This document shows positions 1 through 6,707 of a DNA stretch of 6,948 nucleotides, piece after piece. Made by a program: the position numbers and the translations under genes. Within the stretch, counting starts at the first letter, position 1. Every line of letters starts with the position of its first letter. Origin of the DNA: Rhodoluna sp. (GTDB lineage Bacteria > Actinomycetota > Actinomycetes > Actinomycetales > Microbacteriaceae); the NCBI GenBank assembly GCA_016462375.1, contig JAEMTJ010000048.1, positions 1 through 6,948 of the forward strand. Reading direction: 5' to 3'. The notes under the pieces were generated by a model. It ran no database searches. It had not been told where the DNA came from and saw only the letters and a program-made list of their open reading frames with translations.

Positions 1-1100
1 TTCTGTTTGCACTTGAAGGCTTTGCTAACTTCTATGCTCAGCTACCATTACTGAATCAACCGCTCGCTTGGGGCATCATGGGTGTCCTCTGGGCCACAAC
101 GCTTGCTTATGTGGTCACTTTCTGGTTTGGATCGGCCAACTATCTTTACCTAAAAATACACGCGTGTTACACAGTGCTGCTGCCACTGTTTTGGCTTCTC
201 ATCGTTTCCACCAATCCAGAGGTAGATGGTAACTTCTATCCGTTTGTTTGGTGGGCGATGTCGACAGGTTGGTTAGCGGCAGCTTTGAGTTTTAACCTGC
301 GTTGGGTTATCGCCTATTACTTGGTTGGCAATGTAATAGCCCAGTACGTGTTTTCAACACCAATCGGTGGGTCCCATCCAGTTAATAATTTGATTCTCGA
401 TGGCCTATACACAATTCTTACCAATGGGTCTGTTGCCGTTATCGCACTAATGCTCAGGCACGCAGCTGGAAAAAGTGATCTGGCTAATAGTCAAAGAATC
501 GAAGCTGAAATCTTGGAAGCTCAGGTGGAAGCTCAGGCTAAAGAGCGCTCTAGGTTAGATGCACTTGTGCACGACAGTGTGCTCACTGCTCTAATTAGTT
601 CAGGTAGTGCTAACTCAAAAGAAGAAACTCTGGCATCTGCAGAACTGGCCGCATTGGCCATTAAACGGCTCCAGAGCGCCGCAGGTGGCTATGAAGAATC
701 GGCAAGCATCCTATGTTCTTCACTGTTCGATTCTGTGATTACGGCCGTCAAAAGAATTGACTCAGACATCGAACACAAAAAGACCTGTCTAACATCTACT
801 GAGGTAAGCGGAGAAGTTGCGGCGGCTCTCACTGAAGCTACCATTCAGGCAGTTCAAAACTCAGTTCTCCATGCTGGATCTAAAGCGAAGCGCGAAGTGC
901 ACCTCAAATCATCACAGGGTATTTTGAAGATTGTTATCAAGGACAATGGAATTGGCTTTAGGCCAAACCGTTTGCCTCGTGGCCGACTTGGCATAAAGCT
1001 CTCTATTCACGGACGCATGGAAAGCGCAGGTGGTAAAGCCCGCATTGTCTCAGCTCCAAGACAAGGAACCACAGTAATTCTGGAATGGAGTCAAGCATGA
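1..1100 (+). CDS. Sensor histidine kinase, membrane-bound, 5' partial
   Basis: The reading frame is open from the left edge (first whole codon at base 3) to the TGA at 1098-1100, so the gene probably begins upstream; the first ATG, at 78, has no convincing ribosome binding site. Numbering from that ATG, about five hydrophobic segments lie near residues 1-17, 27-43, 56-72, 76-92 and 105-126. A charged helical linker (about 130-160) follows. Then comes a dimerisation/phosphoacceptor helix with VHDSV (His165), resembling the H-box of the HisKA_3 class. The C-terminus is a HATPase_c domain: an N-box around Asn261 (QNSVLHA), a G1 box DNGIGF (289-294) and a glycine-containing GRLGIKL stretch (302-308). 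These motifs predict ATP binding and autophosphorylation in response to an unknown membrane or extracellular signal. The class usually pairs with a LuxR/NarL-type response regulator, which is not visible here. The stop overlaps the next gene's start (ATGA), implying co-translation. Confidence 0.82.
   Translation, partial: LFALEGFANFYAQLPLLNQPLAWGIMGVLWATTLAYVVTFWFGSANYLYLKIHACYTVLLPLFWLLIVSTNPEVDGNFYPFVWWAMSTGWLAAALSFNLRWVIAYYLVGNVIAQYVFSTPIGGSHPVNNLILDGLYTILTNGSVAVIALMLRHAAGKSDLANSQRIEAEILEAQVEAQAKERSRLDALVHDSVLTALISSGSANSKEETLASAELAALAIKRLQSAAGGYEESASILCSSLFDSVITAVKRIDSDIEHKKTCLTSTEVSGEVAAALTEATIQAVQNSVLHAGSKAKREVHLKSSQGILKIVIKDNGIGFRPNRLPRGRLGIKLSIHGRMESAGGKARIVSAPRQGTTVILEWSQA
1087..1090 (+). 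promoter_or_regulatory. Ribosome binding site deciding start at 1097
   Basis: GGAG lies six bases before ATG 1097, inside the last codons of the upstream kinase gene. It favours 1097 over the in-frame ATG at 1085. Confidence 0.6.
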
Positions 1101-2065
1101 TCTCAATTAGCAGATGGGTAGCCTCATTCATTCCCTTCATCTACTCGATTTATCTACCAGTGCAATCAATATTGCTTCCAAATCCTTTTGAGCGAAGTTT
1201 GGAGCTATTAGCACTGAGTATTTATTTCATGGCAGTGGCTCCGTCATTCCTTTTATACAGTGGCCTCAAAATGCCCATAGGCCAAGCCCTATACAATCTC
1301 GGAGCAGCAATCGCCATGCCGGCCTTGGTAATTTCTCAGCGAGACAGTATCCACGATCAAAGCGTTGGGGGGTGGGTTGTCATGGGCACCGCAGTAGTAA
1401 TGACTGCCACAGCAGTTCGCCAACAGAGACTGCTGGCAATGCTGGGCACTTTAGCTCTAGCAATTCAAATTTTGATTCAGTATGGCCCAATCGCTGCATT
1501 GACAACCGGGCTTGTTGGGGCTGTGGTTCTCGTGCTAGCGGGTCTTGGAGTTTCTTCTGGAATTCAAAAAGCAAACTCGGAAGTTGATGGTTACCGACTA
1601 CAGGAACAAACTTCCAGAGCACAAATCGCGGCAACGACTGCAACGAGAATTGAACGGACTACAAGGCTTCAGGAAATATTAGGTGCAGCCATTCCAATGC
1701 TCACCGAAATAGCTGAATCACGAGAGTCATTTTCGCAAGAACTTAAGAGAGAGACAAAGTCTTTAGAGCTAAGGTTGCGTGATGAGATCAGGGGAAGAAA
1801 CCTTTTGACAGCAGAACTAAAGGCTGAAATTCAAAGATTGAGAAACCTTGGTGTTGAAGTGGCAGTTCTTGATGAAGGGGGGACAGATCATCTAGCGGCA
1901 ACTGCAAAACATGAATTAATGAGTAAGGCAGTTGAGTCACTGCGAGGAGTTACTGAAGGACGAGTCACTATCAGAAGCCCAAGGGGGGAGAGCTTTGTAT
2001 TGACAGTGGTAGCAACCCTATCGGGGCGAGCAGAGCCACTCGTTTCTTTGCGACTTAGCGCTTAA
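1097..2065 (+). CDS. Membrane protein resembling a histidine kinase that lacks the ATPase domain
   Basis: This is a 322-residue protein with about six hydrophobic segments (roughly 6-27, 37-55, 61-79, 91-107, 111-129, 131-151). A charged, probably coiled-coil stretch follows (about 155-250), containing RDEIRG (228-233) and then GVEVAVLDEGG (252-262). From memory, similar stretches occur in actinobacterial kinase-like ATP-binding proteins, but no N-box, DxGxG or other HATPase motif is present, nor an obvious H-box. The last 60 residues (SKAVESL ... TIRSPRGESF) could be a remnant or divergent version of the kinase C-terminus. I chose ATG 1097 because it forms an ATGA overlap with the kinase stop and has GGAG at 1087-1090, six bases upstream; an ATG at 1085 would add four residues but lacks such a site. 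The overlap suggests that it works with the upstream kinase, perhaps as a partner or signal modulator. That role is inference. Confidence 0.72.
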   Translation: MISISRWVASFIPFIYSIYLPVQSILLPNPFERSLELLALSIYFMAVAPSFLLYSGLKMPIGQALYNLGAAIAMPALVISQRDSIHDQSVGGWVVMGTAVVMTATAVRQQRLLAMLGTLALAIQILIQYGPIAALTTGLVGAVVLVLAGLGVSSGIQKANSEVDGYRLQEQTSRAQIAATTATRIERTTRLQEILGAAIPMLTEIAESRESFSQELKRETKSLELRLRDEIRGRNLLTAELKAEIQRLRNLGVEVAVLDEGGTDHLAATAKHELMSKAVESLRGVTEGRVTIRSPRGESFVLTVVATLSGRAEPLVSLRLSA

Positions 2066-2073
2066 CCCCCCAA

Positions 2074-2110
2074 CGGGCCTGGGAGTTGGCATATACCAAC
2101 TCTCGGCCCG
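2074..2110 (+). terminator. Strong hairpin terminator of the kinase pair
   Basis: The hairpin starts nine bases after the TAA of the second signalling gene. The inner stem GGGAGTTGG/CCAACTCTC has nine pairs, one of them a G-U wobble. A single bulged T follows, then the outer stem CGGGCC/GGCCCG of six pairs, around the loop CATATA. There is no run of T after it, so it is not a classical Rho-independent terminator; hairpins lacking the U-tract are commonly proposed as terminators in Actinobacteria. The outer arm shares bases 2106-2110 with a long-range inverted repeat. Confidence 0.72.
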
Positions 2111-2120
2111 TCCCCTGGAG

Positions 2121-2146
2121 TGAATATCAAATCCCCTTGAAATTCA
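2121..2146. repeat. Interrupted palindrome in the intergenic region
   Basis: The two arms are TGAATATCAA and TTGAAATTCA, complementary except for one central A.A mismatch, separated by the six bases ATCCCC. A second ATTCA follows at 2150-2154, giving a short direct repeat. It could act as an RNA hairpin or as a protein-binding dyad; nothing in the sequence decides between them. Confidence 0.4.
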
Positions 2147-2216
2147 GAAATTCACTTGACGGAATAAAACTAAACTCCGACTGCTCTAATCTGCCGAATA
2201 TCTATGGTGGGTATTA

Positions 2217-2234
2217 GTCCCCACTTTGGGGGAC
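2217..2234. repeat. Short GC-rich hairpin between the two terminators
   Basis: GTCCCC at 2217-2222 pairs with GGGGAC at 2229-2234 around the loop ACTTTG. It could be a secondary terminator for either strand, or half of the long-range pairing with 2106-2115. Confidence 0.45.
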
Positions 2235-2250
2235 GGGCTTAAATGGGAGA

Positions 2251-2274
2251 TGGCTCCCCTTTTCAGAGGAGCCA
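2251..2274 (-). terminator. Hairpin terminator of the accD-accE-DUF885 operon
   Basis: TGGCTCC at 2251-2257 pairs with GGAGCCA at 2268-2274. Two more pairs lie beyond a single C.A mismatch, and the loop is four bases. On the minus strand it begins 15 bases after the TAA of the DUF885 gene and is followed by ATCTCCCATTTAAG, with only a weak T-rich stretch. Position and stem quality support a terminator for the leftward operon. Confidence 0.65.
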
Positions 2275-2289
2275 CCGCACGGCCTTCAC

Positions 2290-3954
2290 TTATCCCAGCA
2301 AAGCTGTCTCCAGTGTATCTAATCCGATGCTGCCTAGGTTCAGGGCCTTCATGTGGAATTCCTTGATGTTGAAGTTGGATCCCTGGCGCACCTTGTATTC
2401 GTCTCTGATCTGCTCCCAGATTCTTTGACCAATCTTGTATGAAGGAGCCTGCCCTGGCCAACCGAAGTAGCGGTGCACCTCGAAGTTGATGAACTGCTCA
2501 GACATGTTTACGTTCTTGCTCATGAAATCAAGTGCGTAATCGAAGTCCCACTTGCCGGTGCCATCAAGTCTTGGCTTACCTAGGTGAACACCGATGTCAA
2601 GAACAACACGAGCAGCACGCATGCGCTGACCATCTAGCATTCCCAAACGATCACCTGGATCATCTAAGAAACCAAGTTCTTGCATTAGACGCTCAGCGTA
2701 CAGTGCCCAACCTTCACCATGACCTGATGACCAAGAGGCTAGTCTGCGCCATGAGTTTAGATCTGCCTTGTTGTATACCTTCTGAGCAATCTGTAGATGG
2801 TGTCCCGGTACACCTTCGTGATAAACAGTTGTCGTTTCACGCCAAGTATCAAACTCGGTAACACCGACTGGGACTGACCACCACATTCTGCCCGGTCTTG
2901 AGAAGTCATCGGTTGGGCTGGTGTAGTAAATACCACCGTGTTGAGTTGGAGCAATCATGCACTCAAGCTTTCTTAGTGGCTCTGCGATATCGAAGTGAGT
3001 ACCACTGAGCTTTTCAATTGCAGTATCAGAGAGCTTCTGCATCCAGCGCTGTAATTCTTCAGTGCCGTGAAGCTTACGCTTAGGGTCGTTATCTAGGAAC
3101 TCGATAGCTTCCTTGACGGTAGCTCCTGGTTTGATTTCATTTGCAACTGCATTTTGCTCTGCAACTACACGAGCTAGTTCTTCTTTACCCCACTCGTAGG
3201 TCTCATCAAGATCTACGCGCTTACCAAGGTACTGAGCACTGAGCAATGCATAACGTTCTCTACCGATTGCGTCTTCCTTATTTCCAGCTGGAAGTAATTC
3301 TTCCTTGAAGAAATTAGTTAGCTTTGCATATCCTTCGGTAGCGACTTCAGCAGATGCTAGGAGTTCGGCCTTGAGTGAATCAGGAATTGAGCCTTCTGTT
3401 GCTTCTGCGTTAGCTGCAAACTTTCTGAAGAAACCATCTGGAGTCAGTAGTTGTTCAGCTTGAGTGATTGCCAGCTTGATCTGACGAATTGCAGGAGTGT
3501 CGTTGTGCTTGATACCAACCCGTAAAGTTTCGATGTATCCATCGACAGCAGTGTCGACAGCTTTCATACGCTTCGATAGGTTTTCCCAGTTTTCCACTGT
3601 TGCTGTTGGAGAGAGGTCAAAGATATCTCTGATGCCTTGAGCAGGGGATGCGATTGGGTTTAGATCTCTGCGCCAAAGGCCGGATTCATAGATTTCATTG
3701 CTTAGCTTTAGCGTTGAGGTCATAGCTAACTTGGTTACGTTGTCAATGTCATCTCTAATTGCGGTTGCCTCAACTTTGGCAAGCATCTCATTTTGTAATT
3801 TGTTGTATTCAGCGCCAGCTTCTGGAGTGGTGTCTTCTAGCTTGTCCTCGCCAACTTTGAAACCTGCGTAGGTTGCAAATTCTGGGCTTAGCTCAACTAA
3901 CTTTTTTACCCAGTCTTCAGCTAATAGATCTAGGTCTGATGGTTCACGGGTCAT
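2290..3954 (-). CDS. DUF885 family protein, putative zinc metallopeptidase
   Basis: The product has 554 residues, about the usual length for DUF885 (PF05960) proteins. Two family hallmarks are visible: VYHEGVPGHHLQ (His379, Glu380, His385, His386), a variant zinc-binding helix, and GHGEGWALYAERL (about 411-423), whose glutamates may include a third metal ligand. The motifs resemble gluzincin-type peptidases, and the family is usually treated as a putative metallopeptidase; the substrate is unknown. I see no signal peptide or membrane segment, so it is probably cytoplasmic. I chose ATG 3954 because AAAGGA (3961-3966) lies six bases upstream; the frame extends to 4044, but that start would overlap accE and has no support. 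It follows accE by 49 bp on the same strand and ends just before a hairpin, so it is probably the last gene of the accD-accE operon. No residue suggests inactivation. Confidence 0.85.
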   Translation of the reverse strand: MTREPSDLDLLAEDWVKKLVELSPEFATYAGFKVGEDKLEDTTPEAGAEYNKLQNEMLAKVEATAIRDDIDNVTKLAMTSTLKLSNEIYESGLWRRDLNPIASPAQGIRDIFDLSPTATVENWENLSKRMKAVDTAVDGYIETLRVGIKHNDTPAIRQIKLAITQAEQLLTPDGFFRKFAANAEATEGSIPDSLKAELLASAEVATEGYAKLTNFFKEELLPAGNKEDAIGRERYALLSAQYLGKRVDLDETYEWGKEELARVVAEQNAVANEIKPGATVKEAIEFLDNDPKRKLHGTEELQRWMQKLSDTAIEKLSGTHFDIAEPLRKLECMIAPTQHGGIYYTSPTDDFSRPGRMWWSVPVGVTEFDTWRETTTVYHEGVPGHHLQIAQKVYNKADLNSWRRLASWSSGHGEGWALYAERLMQELGFLDDPGDRLGMLDGQRMRAARVVLDIGVHLGKPRLDGTGKWDFDYALDFMSKNVNMSEQFINFEVHRYFGWPGQAPSYKIGQRIWEQIRDEYKVRQGSNFNIKEFHMKALNLGSIGLDTLETALLG

Positions 3955-3960
3955 GTCAGG

Positions 3961-3966
3961 TCCTTT
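3961..3966 (-). promoter_or_regulatory. Ribosome binding site deciding the DUF885 gene start
   Basis: On the minus strand AAAGGA precedes ATG 3954 by six bases. This rules in favour of 3954 over the longer frame starting at 4044. Confidence 0.7.
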
Positions 3967-4003
3967 CAGATTGTTGAAACCTGAAGATAAATCTAGTCCT
4001 GTT

Positions 4004-4240
4004 TTAGTCCATCCCAGGTCGGAATTGTGCTTGCCATTGGGCAAGGCCAGGAGACAGCTGGCTTCTCAGGTCTGCGCCGTTACGATTCCAAGCGGAAGCA
4101 GGCTTCGCCAGCAATTTTTTGGATGGGGCAAGCTCAGAATATTGGGCTTCAAGGATGGCTATCACGGCAGCCAACTCGATTGCAGTTGGGTTCCCAGCTA
4201 CTACCTTGATGGTCTCGGCAATGTTCTCTTCATTACTCAT
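4004..4240 (-). CDS. accE: Acyl-CoA carboxylase epsilon subunit
   Basis: This 78-residue protein fits the small, poorly conserved actinobacterial AccE/PccE family. The N-terminal half carries the typical signature VVAGNPTAIELAAVIAIL (residues 13-30; the family pattern is V-x-G-x-P-T-x-x-E-L-A-A-L). The C-terminal half carries SAWNRNG and LSPGLAQW (Trp51, Trp69), matching the family's Trp- and Pro-rich tail. AccE stabilises and stimulates the complex of the biotinylated alpha subunit with the AccD carboxyltransferase. The start codon shares one base with the accD stop (TAATG), and no good Shine-Dalgarno sequence precedes it, so translation is probably coupled to accD. The next gene downstream is DUF885 rather than maf, which often follows accE in Actinobacteria. 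Confidence 0.88.
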   Translation of the reverse strand: MSNEENIAETIKVVAGNPTAIELAAVIAILEAQYSELAPSKKLLAKPASAWNRNGADLRSQLSPGLAQWQAQFRPGMD

Positions 4241-5835
4241 TACAGTGGGATGTTTCCATGCTTTTTAGGAGGGGTTGCTGCACGCTTGGTTTTTAGTGCA
4301 GCCAGGGCCTTGATTACGGAGATACGAGTAGCAGCTGGTTCGATGATGCCATCTAACTCACCACGTTCAGCTGCCAGGTAGGGGCTTGCAACGCTGTAGG
4401 TGTATTCAGCGGCTAACTGTGCTCTAACTTTCTTGATGTCCTCACCGGCTTCTTCAGCAGCTTTAAGTTTGTCTTTGAACAAAATATTGACTGCACCTTC
4501 GCCACCCATAACTGCAATTTCTGCAGTTGGCCAAGCAAGGTTGATGTCAGCGCCAAGTTGCTTAGAGCCCATAACAATGTATGCGCCTCCGTAAGCCTTA
4601 CGAGTAATCACAGTCACCAGAGGAACTGTTGCCTCTGCGTAGGCATAGATCAACTTTGCGCCTCGACGAATGACACCAGCCCACTCTTGATCTGCCCCCG
4701 GCAAGTAACCAGGAACGTCAACCAAAGTTAGAACAGGAATGGAGAAGGCATCTGCAAAGCGAACAAAGCGAGCTGCTTTTTCAGCTGCATCGATGTTGAG
4801 TGTTCCTGCTAGTGCATTTGGTTGGTTAGCCACGATTGCAACAGAAGAGCCGGCAATTCGAGCAAACCCAATCACGATATTCGGAGCGAACAGCGGTTGC
4901 ACTTCTAGGAACTGGTTATCGTCAACGATTGCTTCAATGACCTTGATCATGCTGTATGGCTGGTTAGGCGAATCGGGAATAATTGTGTTCAGTTCTCGAT
5001 CTGCATCTGTTATTTCCAAAGAACCCAACGCTTCATAGCTAATGGTCTCAGTTAGGTTATTTTCAGGAAGGTAGCTAAGAAGATTTCTTGCATAATCTAT
5101 AGCATCATCTTCATCACTGGCTAGATAATGGGCAACACCTGAAGTTTGGTTGTGGGCAAGAGCTCCACCAAGTGCTTCCATCTCGACAACTTCACCGGTA
5201 ACGGTCTTGATTACATCAGGACCGGTAACAAACATGTTTGAGGTCTTATCAACCATGATGACAAAGTCGGTAAGGGCTGGACCATACACGGCGCCACCGG
5301 CTGCTGGGCCAAGAATGATAGACAACTGAGGAATAACTCCAGAAGCCATCGTGTGACGCTTGAAGATTTCACCGTACTTACCTAAAGCGATAACACCTTC
5401 TTGAATACGAGCGCCACCGGAATCAAGGATCCCAATCAGTGGGACACCGGTAGCAATTGCAAGGTCCATGATCTTGATGATCTTGTTTCCTGCAGCTTCA
5501 CCAAGCGAACCACCAAAGATGGTGAAATCTTGAGAGAAGAGAGTTACTTGGCGGCCGCCAATAGTTCCGATACCGGTTACAACTGAGTCACCGTAGGGAC
5601 GGTTCTTATCCATACCAAAAGCCGTTGAGCGATGTCTAACGAATTCATCCATCTCAACAAACGAACCTGGGTCTAGTAATAGCTCGATACGTTCGCGAGC
5701 GGTTTTCTTGCCCTTGGCGTGCTGTTTGGCGATAGCTGCTTCACCACTAGCGTAGACAGCCTCGTGGTAGCGATCTCTAAGGTCTTCGATTCTGCCGGCA
5801 GTCGTTGAGAGGTCGGGTTGTTTCTTATCGGTCAA
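4240..5835 (-). CDS. accD: Acyl-CoA carboxylase carboxyltransferase (beta) subunit
   Basis: This 531-residue protein is full length for the actinobacterial AccB/PccB/AccD5 type, which fuses both carboxyltransferase halves. It transfers carboxyl from carboxybiotin to an acyl-CoA, making malonyl- or methylmalonyl-CoA in the cytosol. The N-terminal domain includes [15 protein letters not shown] (9-23), [14 protein letters not shown] (46-59), SGGAR (139-143) and the GPAAGGA oxyanion loop (176-182). The C-terminal domain has PGYLPG (385-390), [13 protein letters not shown] (413-425) and [14 protein letters not shown] (435-448). Ile420 occupies the position where propionyl-CoA-specific PccB has Asp, suggesting acetyl-CoA use. 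I chose TTG 5835 because GGAG (5843-5846) lies seven bases upstream and the protein then begins near the family's usual N-terminus; an upstream TTG at 5886 lacks a site. It is the first gene of a leftward operon and diverges from birA. The biotin-bearing alpha subunit is not in the window. Confidence 0.93.
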   Translation of the reverse strand: MTDKKQPDLSTTAGRIEDLRDRYHEAVYASGEAAIAKQHAKGKKTARERIELLLDPGSFVEMDEFVRHRSTAFGMDKNRPYGDSVVTGIGTIGGRQVTLFSQDFTIFGGSLGEAAGNKIIKIMDLAIATGVPLIGILDSGGARIQEGVIALGKYGEIFKRHTMASGVIPQLSIILGPAAGGAVYGPALTDFVIMVDKTSNMFVTGPDVIKTVTGEVVEMEALGGALAHNQTSGVAHYLASDEDDAIDYARNLLSYLPENNLTETISYEALGSLEITDADRELNTIIPDSPNQPYSMIKVIEAIVDDNQFLEVQPLFAPNIVIGFARIAGSSVAIVANQPNALAGTLNIDAAEKAARFVRFADAFSIPVLTLVDVPGYLPGADQEWAGVIRRGAKLIYAYAEATVPLVTVITRKAYGGAYIVMGSKQLGADINLAWPTAEIAVMGGEGAVNILFKDKLKAAEEAGEDIKKVRAQLAAEYTYSVASPYLAAERGELDGIIEPAATRISVIKALAALKTKRAATPPKKHGNIPL

Positions 5836-5842
5836 AGCGGAG

Positions 5843-5846
5843 CTCC
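5843..5846 (-). promoter_or_regulatory. Ribosome binding site deciding the accD TTG start
   Basis: On the minus strand GGAG is followed by seven bases and TTG at 5835-5833. This supports a TTG start giving the N-terminus [15 protein letters not shown], the length expected for the family. Confidence 0.65.
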
Positions 5847-5897
5847 AATTAGTTTGATTTCTCTGGCTTAGAGCAACTCTATCCAAGAGGTGTCGGT

Positions 5898-5904
5898 AGG
5901 AGGG
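5898..5904 (+). promoter_or_regulatory. Ribosome binding site of birA
   Basis: AGGAGGG ends nine bases before ATG 5914. It lies inside the longer frame that would begin at GTG 5890, so it argues for the ATG 5914 start. Confidence 0.75.
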
Positions 5905-5913
5905 TCTAACCTT

Positions 5914-6702
5914 ATGGTTATGGAATTATCTGCAAGTTCTGAATTTTCATCAAAAGTACTGTATTTGCCTGAAATAGGCTCAACTAATACCGAATTACTG
6001 GCACTAGCTGCCAAGTCATCGGCAGAATGGCCTGATTTCAGTGTGCTGGTAACAGATAACCAGACGGCTGGAAGAGGCCGATTAGACCGCTCTTGGGTGG
6101 CAAACCCAGGAGATGCTTTAGCGGTTTCTATCCTGCTTCGCCCAAAAGCCTTCGATATTTCTAGATTTGGCTGGCTTCCACTTATGGCAGGGTTGGCCAT
6201 GACTAATTGTGTTCAATCTCTTATTTATGAAGCAGAGGTCAGTTTGAAATGGCCGAATGATGTTCTGGTCAATGGCGAGAAGATCTCAGGAATCCTTGCA
6301 GAAGTGCTAGCCACTGGAGATGGCGTCGTCATCGGAGCAGGCTTAAATCTTAAACAGAGCAAATTGGCTCTCCCCATTCCGACTGCTACTTCACTCGCTT
6401 TGCACGATGTCGATGGGTTTGAGCTGGATGACATCCTGGTTCGCTACCTGGCTTCCTTTAGAAGCCTTTACGAGCAGTTCTCAGATGAGTCAGGCGACGC
6501 CGAACAGAGTGGTCTTAGAGCTGAAGTTCTCGAAGCATCTTCGACCATCGGTTCTCGAGTCTTAGTTCAATTGCCTGATGGATCAGAGTTCACCGGAAAA
6601 GCTGCTGGGTTAGACAATGACGGAAGACTCTTGGTGGCACTGAGTGATCCATTGGAAATTCGTGCCGTTGCCGCGGGAGACATTAAACACTTGCGACAAT
6701 AG
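5914..6702 (+). CDS. birA: Biotin--[acetyl-CoA carboxylase] ligase, non-regulatory type
   Basis: This 262-residue biotin protein ligase makes biotinyl-5'-AMP from biotin and ATP and transfers biotin to a lysine of the acyl-CoA carboxylase alpha subunit. Visible motifs are GSTN (22-25), the biotinyl-AMP loop [11 protein letters not shown] (51-61), the catalytic [17 protein letters not shown] (112-128, Lys112), and GAGLNL followed by ATSLAL. The C-terminal portion contains a segment ([19 protein letters not shown]) matching the small SH3-like domain. The protein begins straight at the catalytic domain with no helix-turn-helix, so it is the monofunctional class and not expected to repress biotin genes by itself. 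ATG 5914 follows a strong AGGAGGG. It is divergent from accD, whose complex depends on biotinylation, and only five bases separate it from the downstream PH-domain gene, suggesting cotranscription. Confidence 0.93.
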   Translation: MVMELSASSEFSSKVLYLPEIGSTNTELLALAAKSSAEWPDFSVLVTDNQTAGRGRLDRSWVANPGDALAVSILLRPKAFDISRFGWLPLMAGLAMTNCVQSLIYEAEVSLKWPNDVLVNGEKISGILAEVLATGDGVVIGAGLNLKQSKLALPIPTATSLALHDVDGFELDDILVRYLASFRSLYEQFSDESGDAEQSGLRAEVLEASSTIGSRVLVQLPDGSEFTGKAAGLDNDGRLLVALSDPLEIRAVAAGDIKHLRQ

Positions 6703-6707
6703 GTCAA

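Larger units (their letters stand above)
2106..2238. repeat. Perfect 10-bp long-range inverted repeat enclosing several hairpins
   Basis: GCCCGTCCCC at 2106-2115 is the exact reverse complement of GGGGACGGGC at 2229-2238, with 113 bp between. Within that span I see a dyad at 2121-2146 (TGAAT, A.A mismatch, TCAA, loop ATCCCC, TTGA, ATTCA). There is a weaker hairpin at 2186-2217 (CTAAT/ATTAG plus a wobble-containing CTGCC/GGTGG). A further hairpin, GTCCCC/GGGGAC, lies at 2217-2234. The long-range arms overlap the terminator at 2074-2110 and the hairpin at 2217-2234, so the alternative pairings cannot form at once. The region has no credible coding sequence. It may be a structured 3' untranslated region, a small RNA, or simply paired terminators. 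The repeat is directly visible; any function is inference. Confidence 0.5.
5836..5913. promoter_or_regulatory. Divergent accD/birA intergenic region
   Basis: These 78 bases separate the chosen accD and birA starts and must hold, or overlap, the control signals for both genes. A short palindrome TAGAG-CAA-CTCTA lies at 5869-5881. I could not pick out convincing -35/-10 pairs: TTGATT at 5854-5859 is a possible -35 for birA but has only a poor -10 at a suitable distance. The accD promoter may lie partly inside the birA 5' end. No riboswitch-sized structure fits here. Confidence 0.4.

Noticed and set aside
78..80. ATG 78 as the true start of the histidine kinase
   Set aside because: The frame stays open to the window edge and no convincing ribosome binding site precedes the ATG, so a 5' truncation is more likely; the true start cannot be seen.
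2156..2190. Possible promoter with TTGACG as -35
   Set aside because: The hexamer at 17-bp spacing (GACTGC) is a poor -10, and the better TCTAAT is 23 bp away; not enough to call a promoter for a small RNA.
2106..2238. 6S RNA, SRP RNA or tmRNA gene
   Set aside because: The closing stem prompted the idea, but length and conserved loop or tRNA-like motifs of these RNAs are not present.
2186..2461. 91-codon minus-strand open frame across the intergenic region
   Set aside because: It overlaps the DUF885 gene in another frame and runs through the terminator hairpins; composition looks like a shadow frame.
3955..4044. 30-residue N-terminal extension of the DUF885 protein
   Set aside because: It would overlap accE, lacks a ribosome binding site, and ATG 3954 has an excellent one.
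3953..4381. 142-codon plus-strand open frame
   Set aside because: It lies antisense across accE and the accD 3' end, both of which have clear family signatures; its translation shows no recognisable domain.
5890..5913. GTG 5890 start for birA
   Set aside because: The AGGAGGG ribosome binding site lies inside this extension and points to ATG 5914.
5836..5913. Biotin or other riboswitch upstream of accD or birA
   Set aside because: The space is too short and holds only a 5-bp palindrome; no known riboswitch core is recognisable.
5868..6200. 110-codon minus-strand open frame opposite birA
   Set aside because: It is antisense to the well-supported N-terminal half of birA, with no ribosome binding site or domain evidence.
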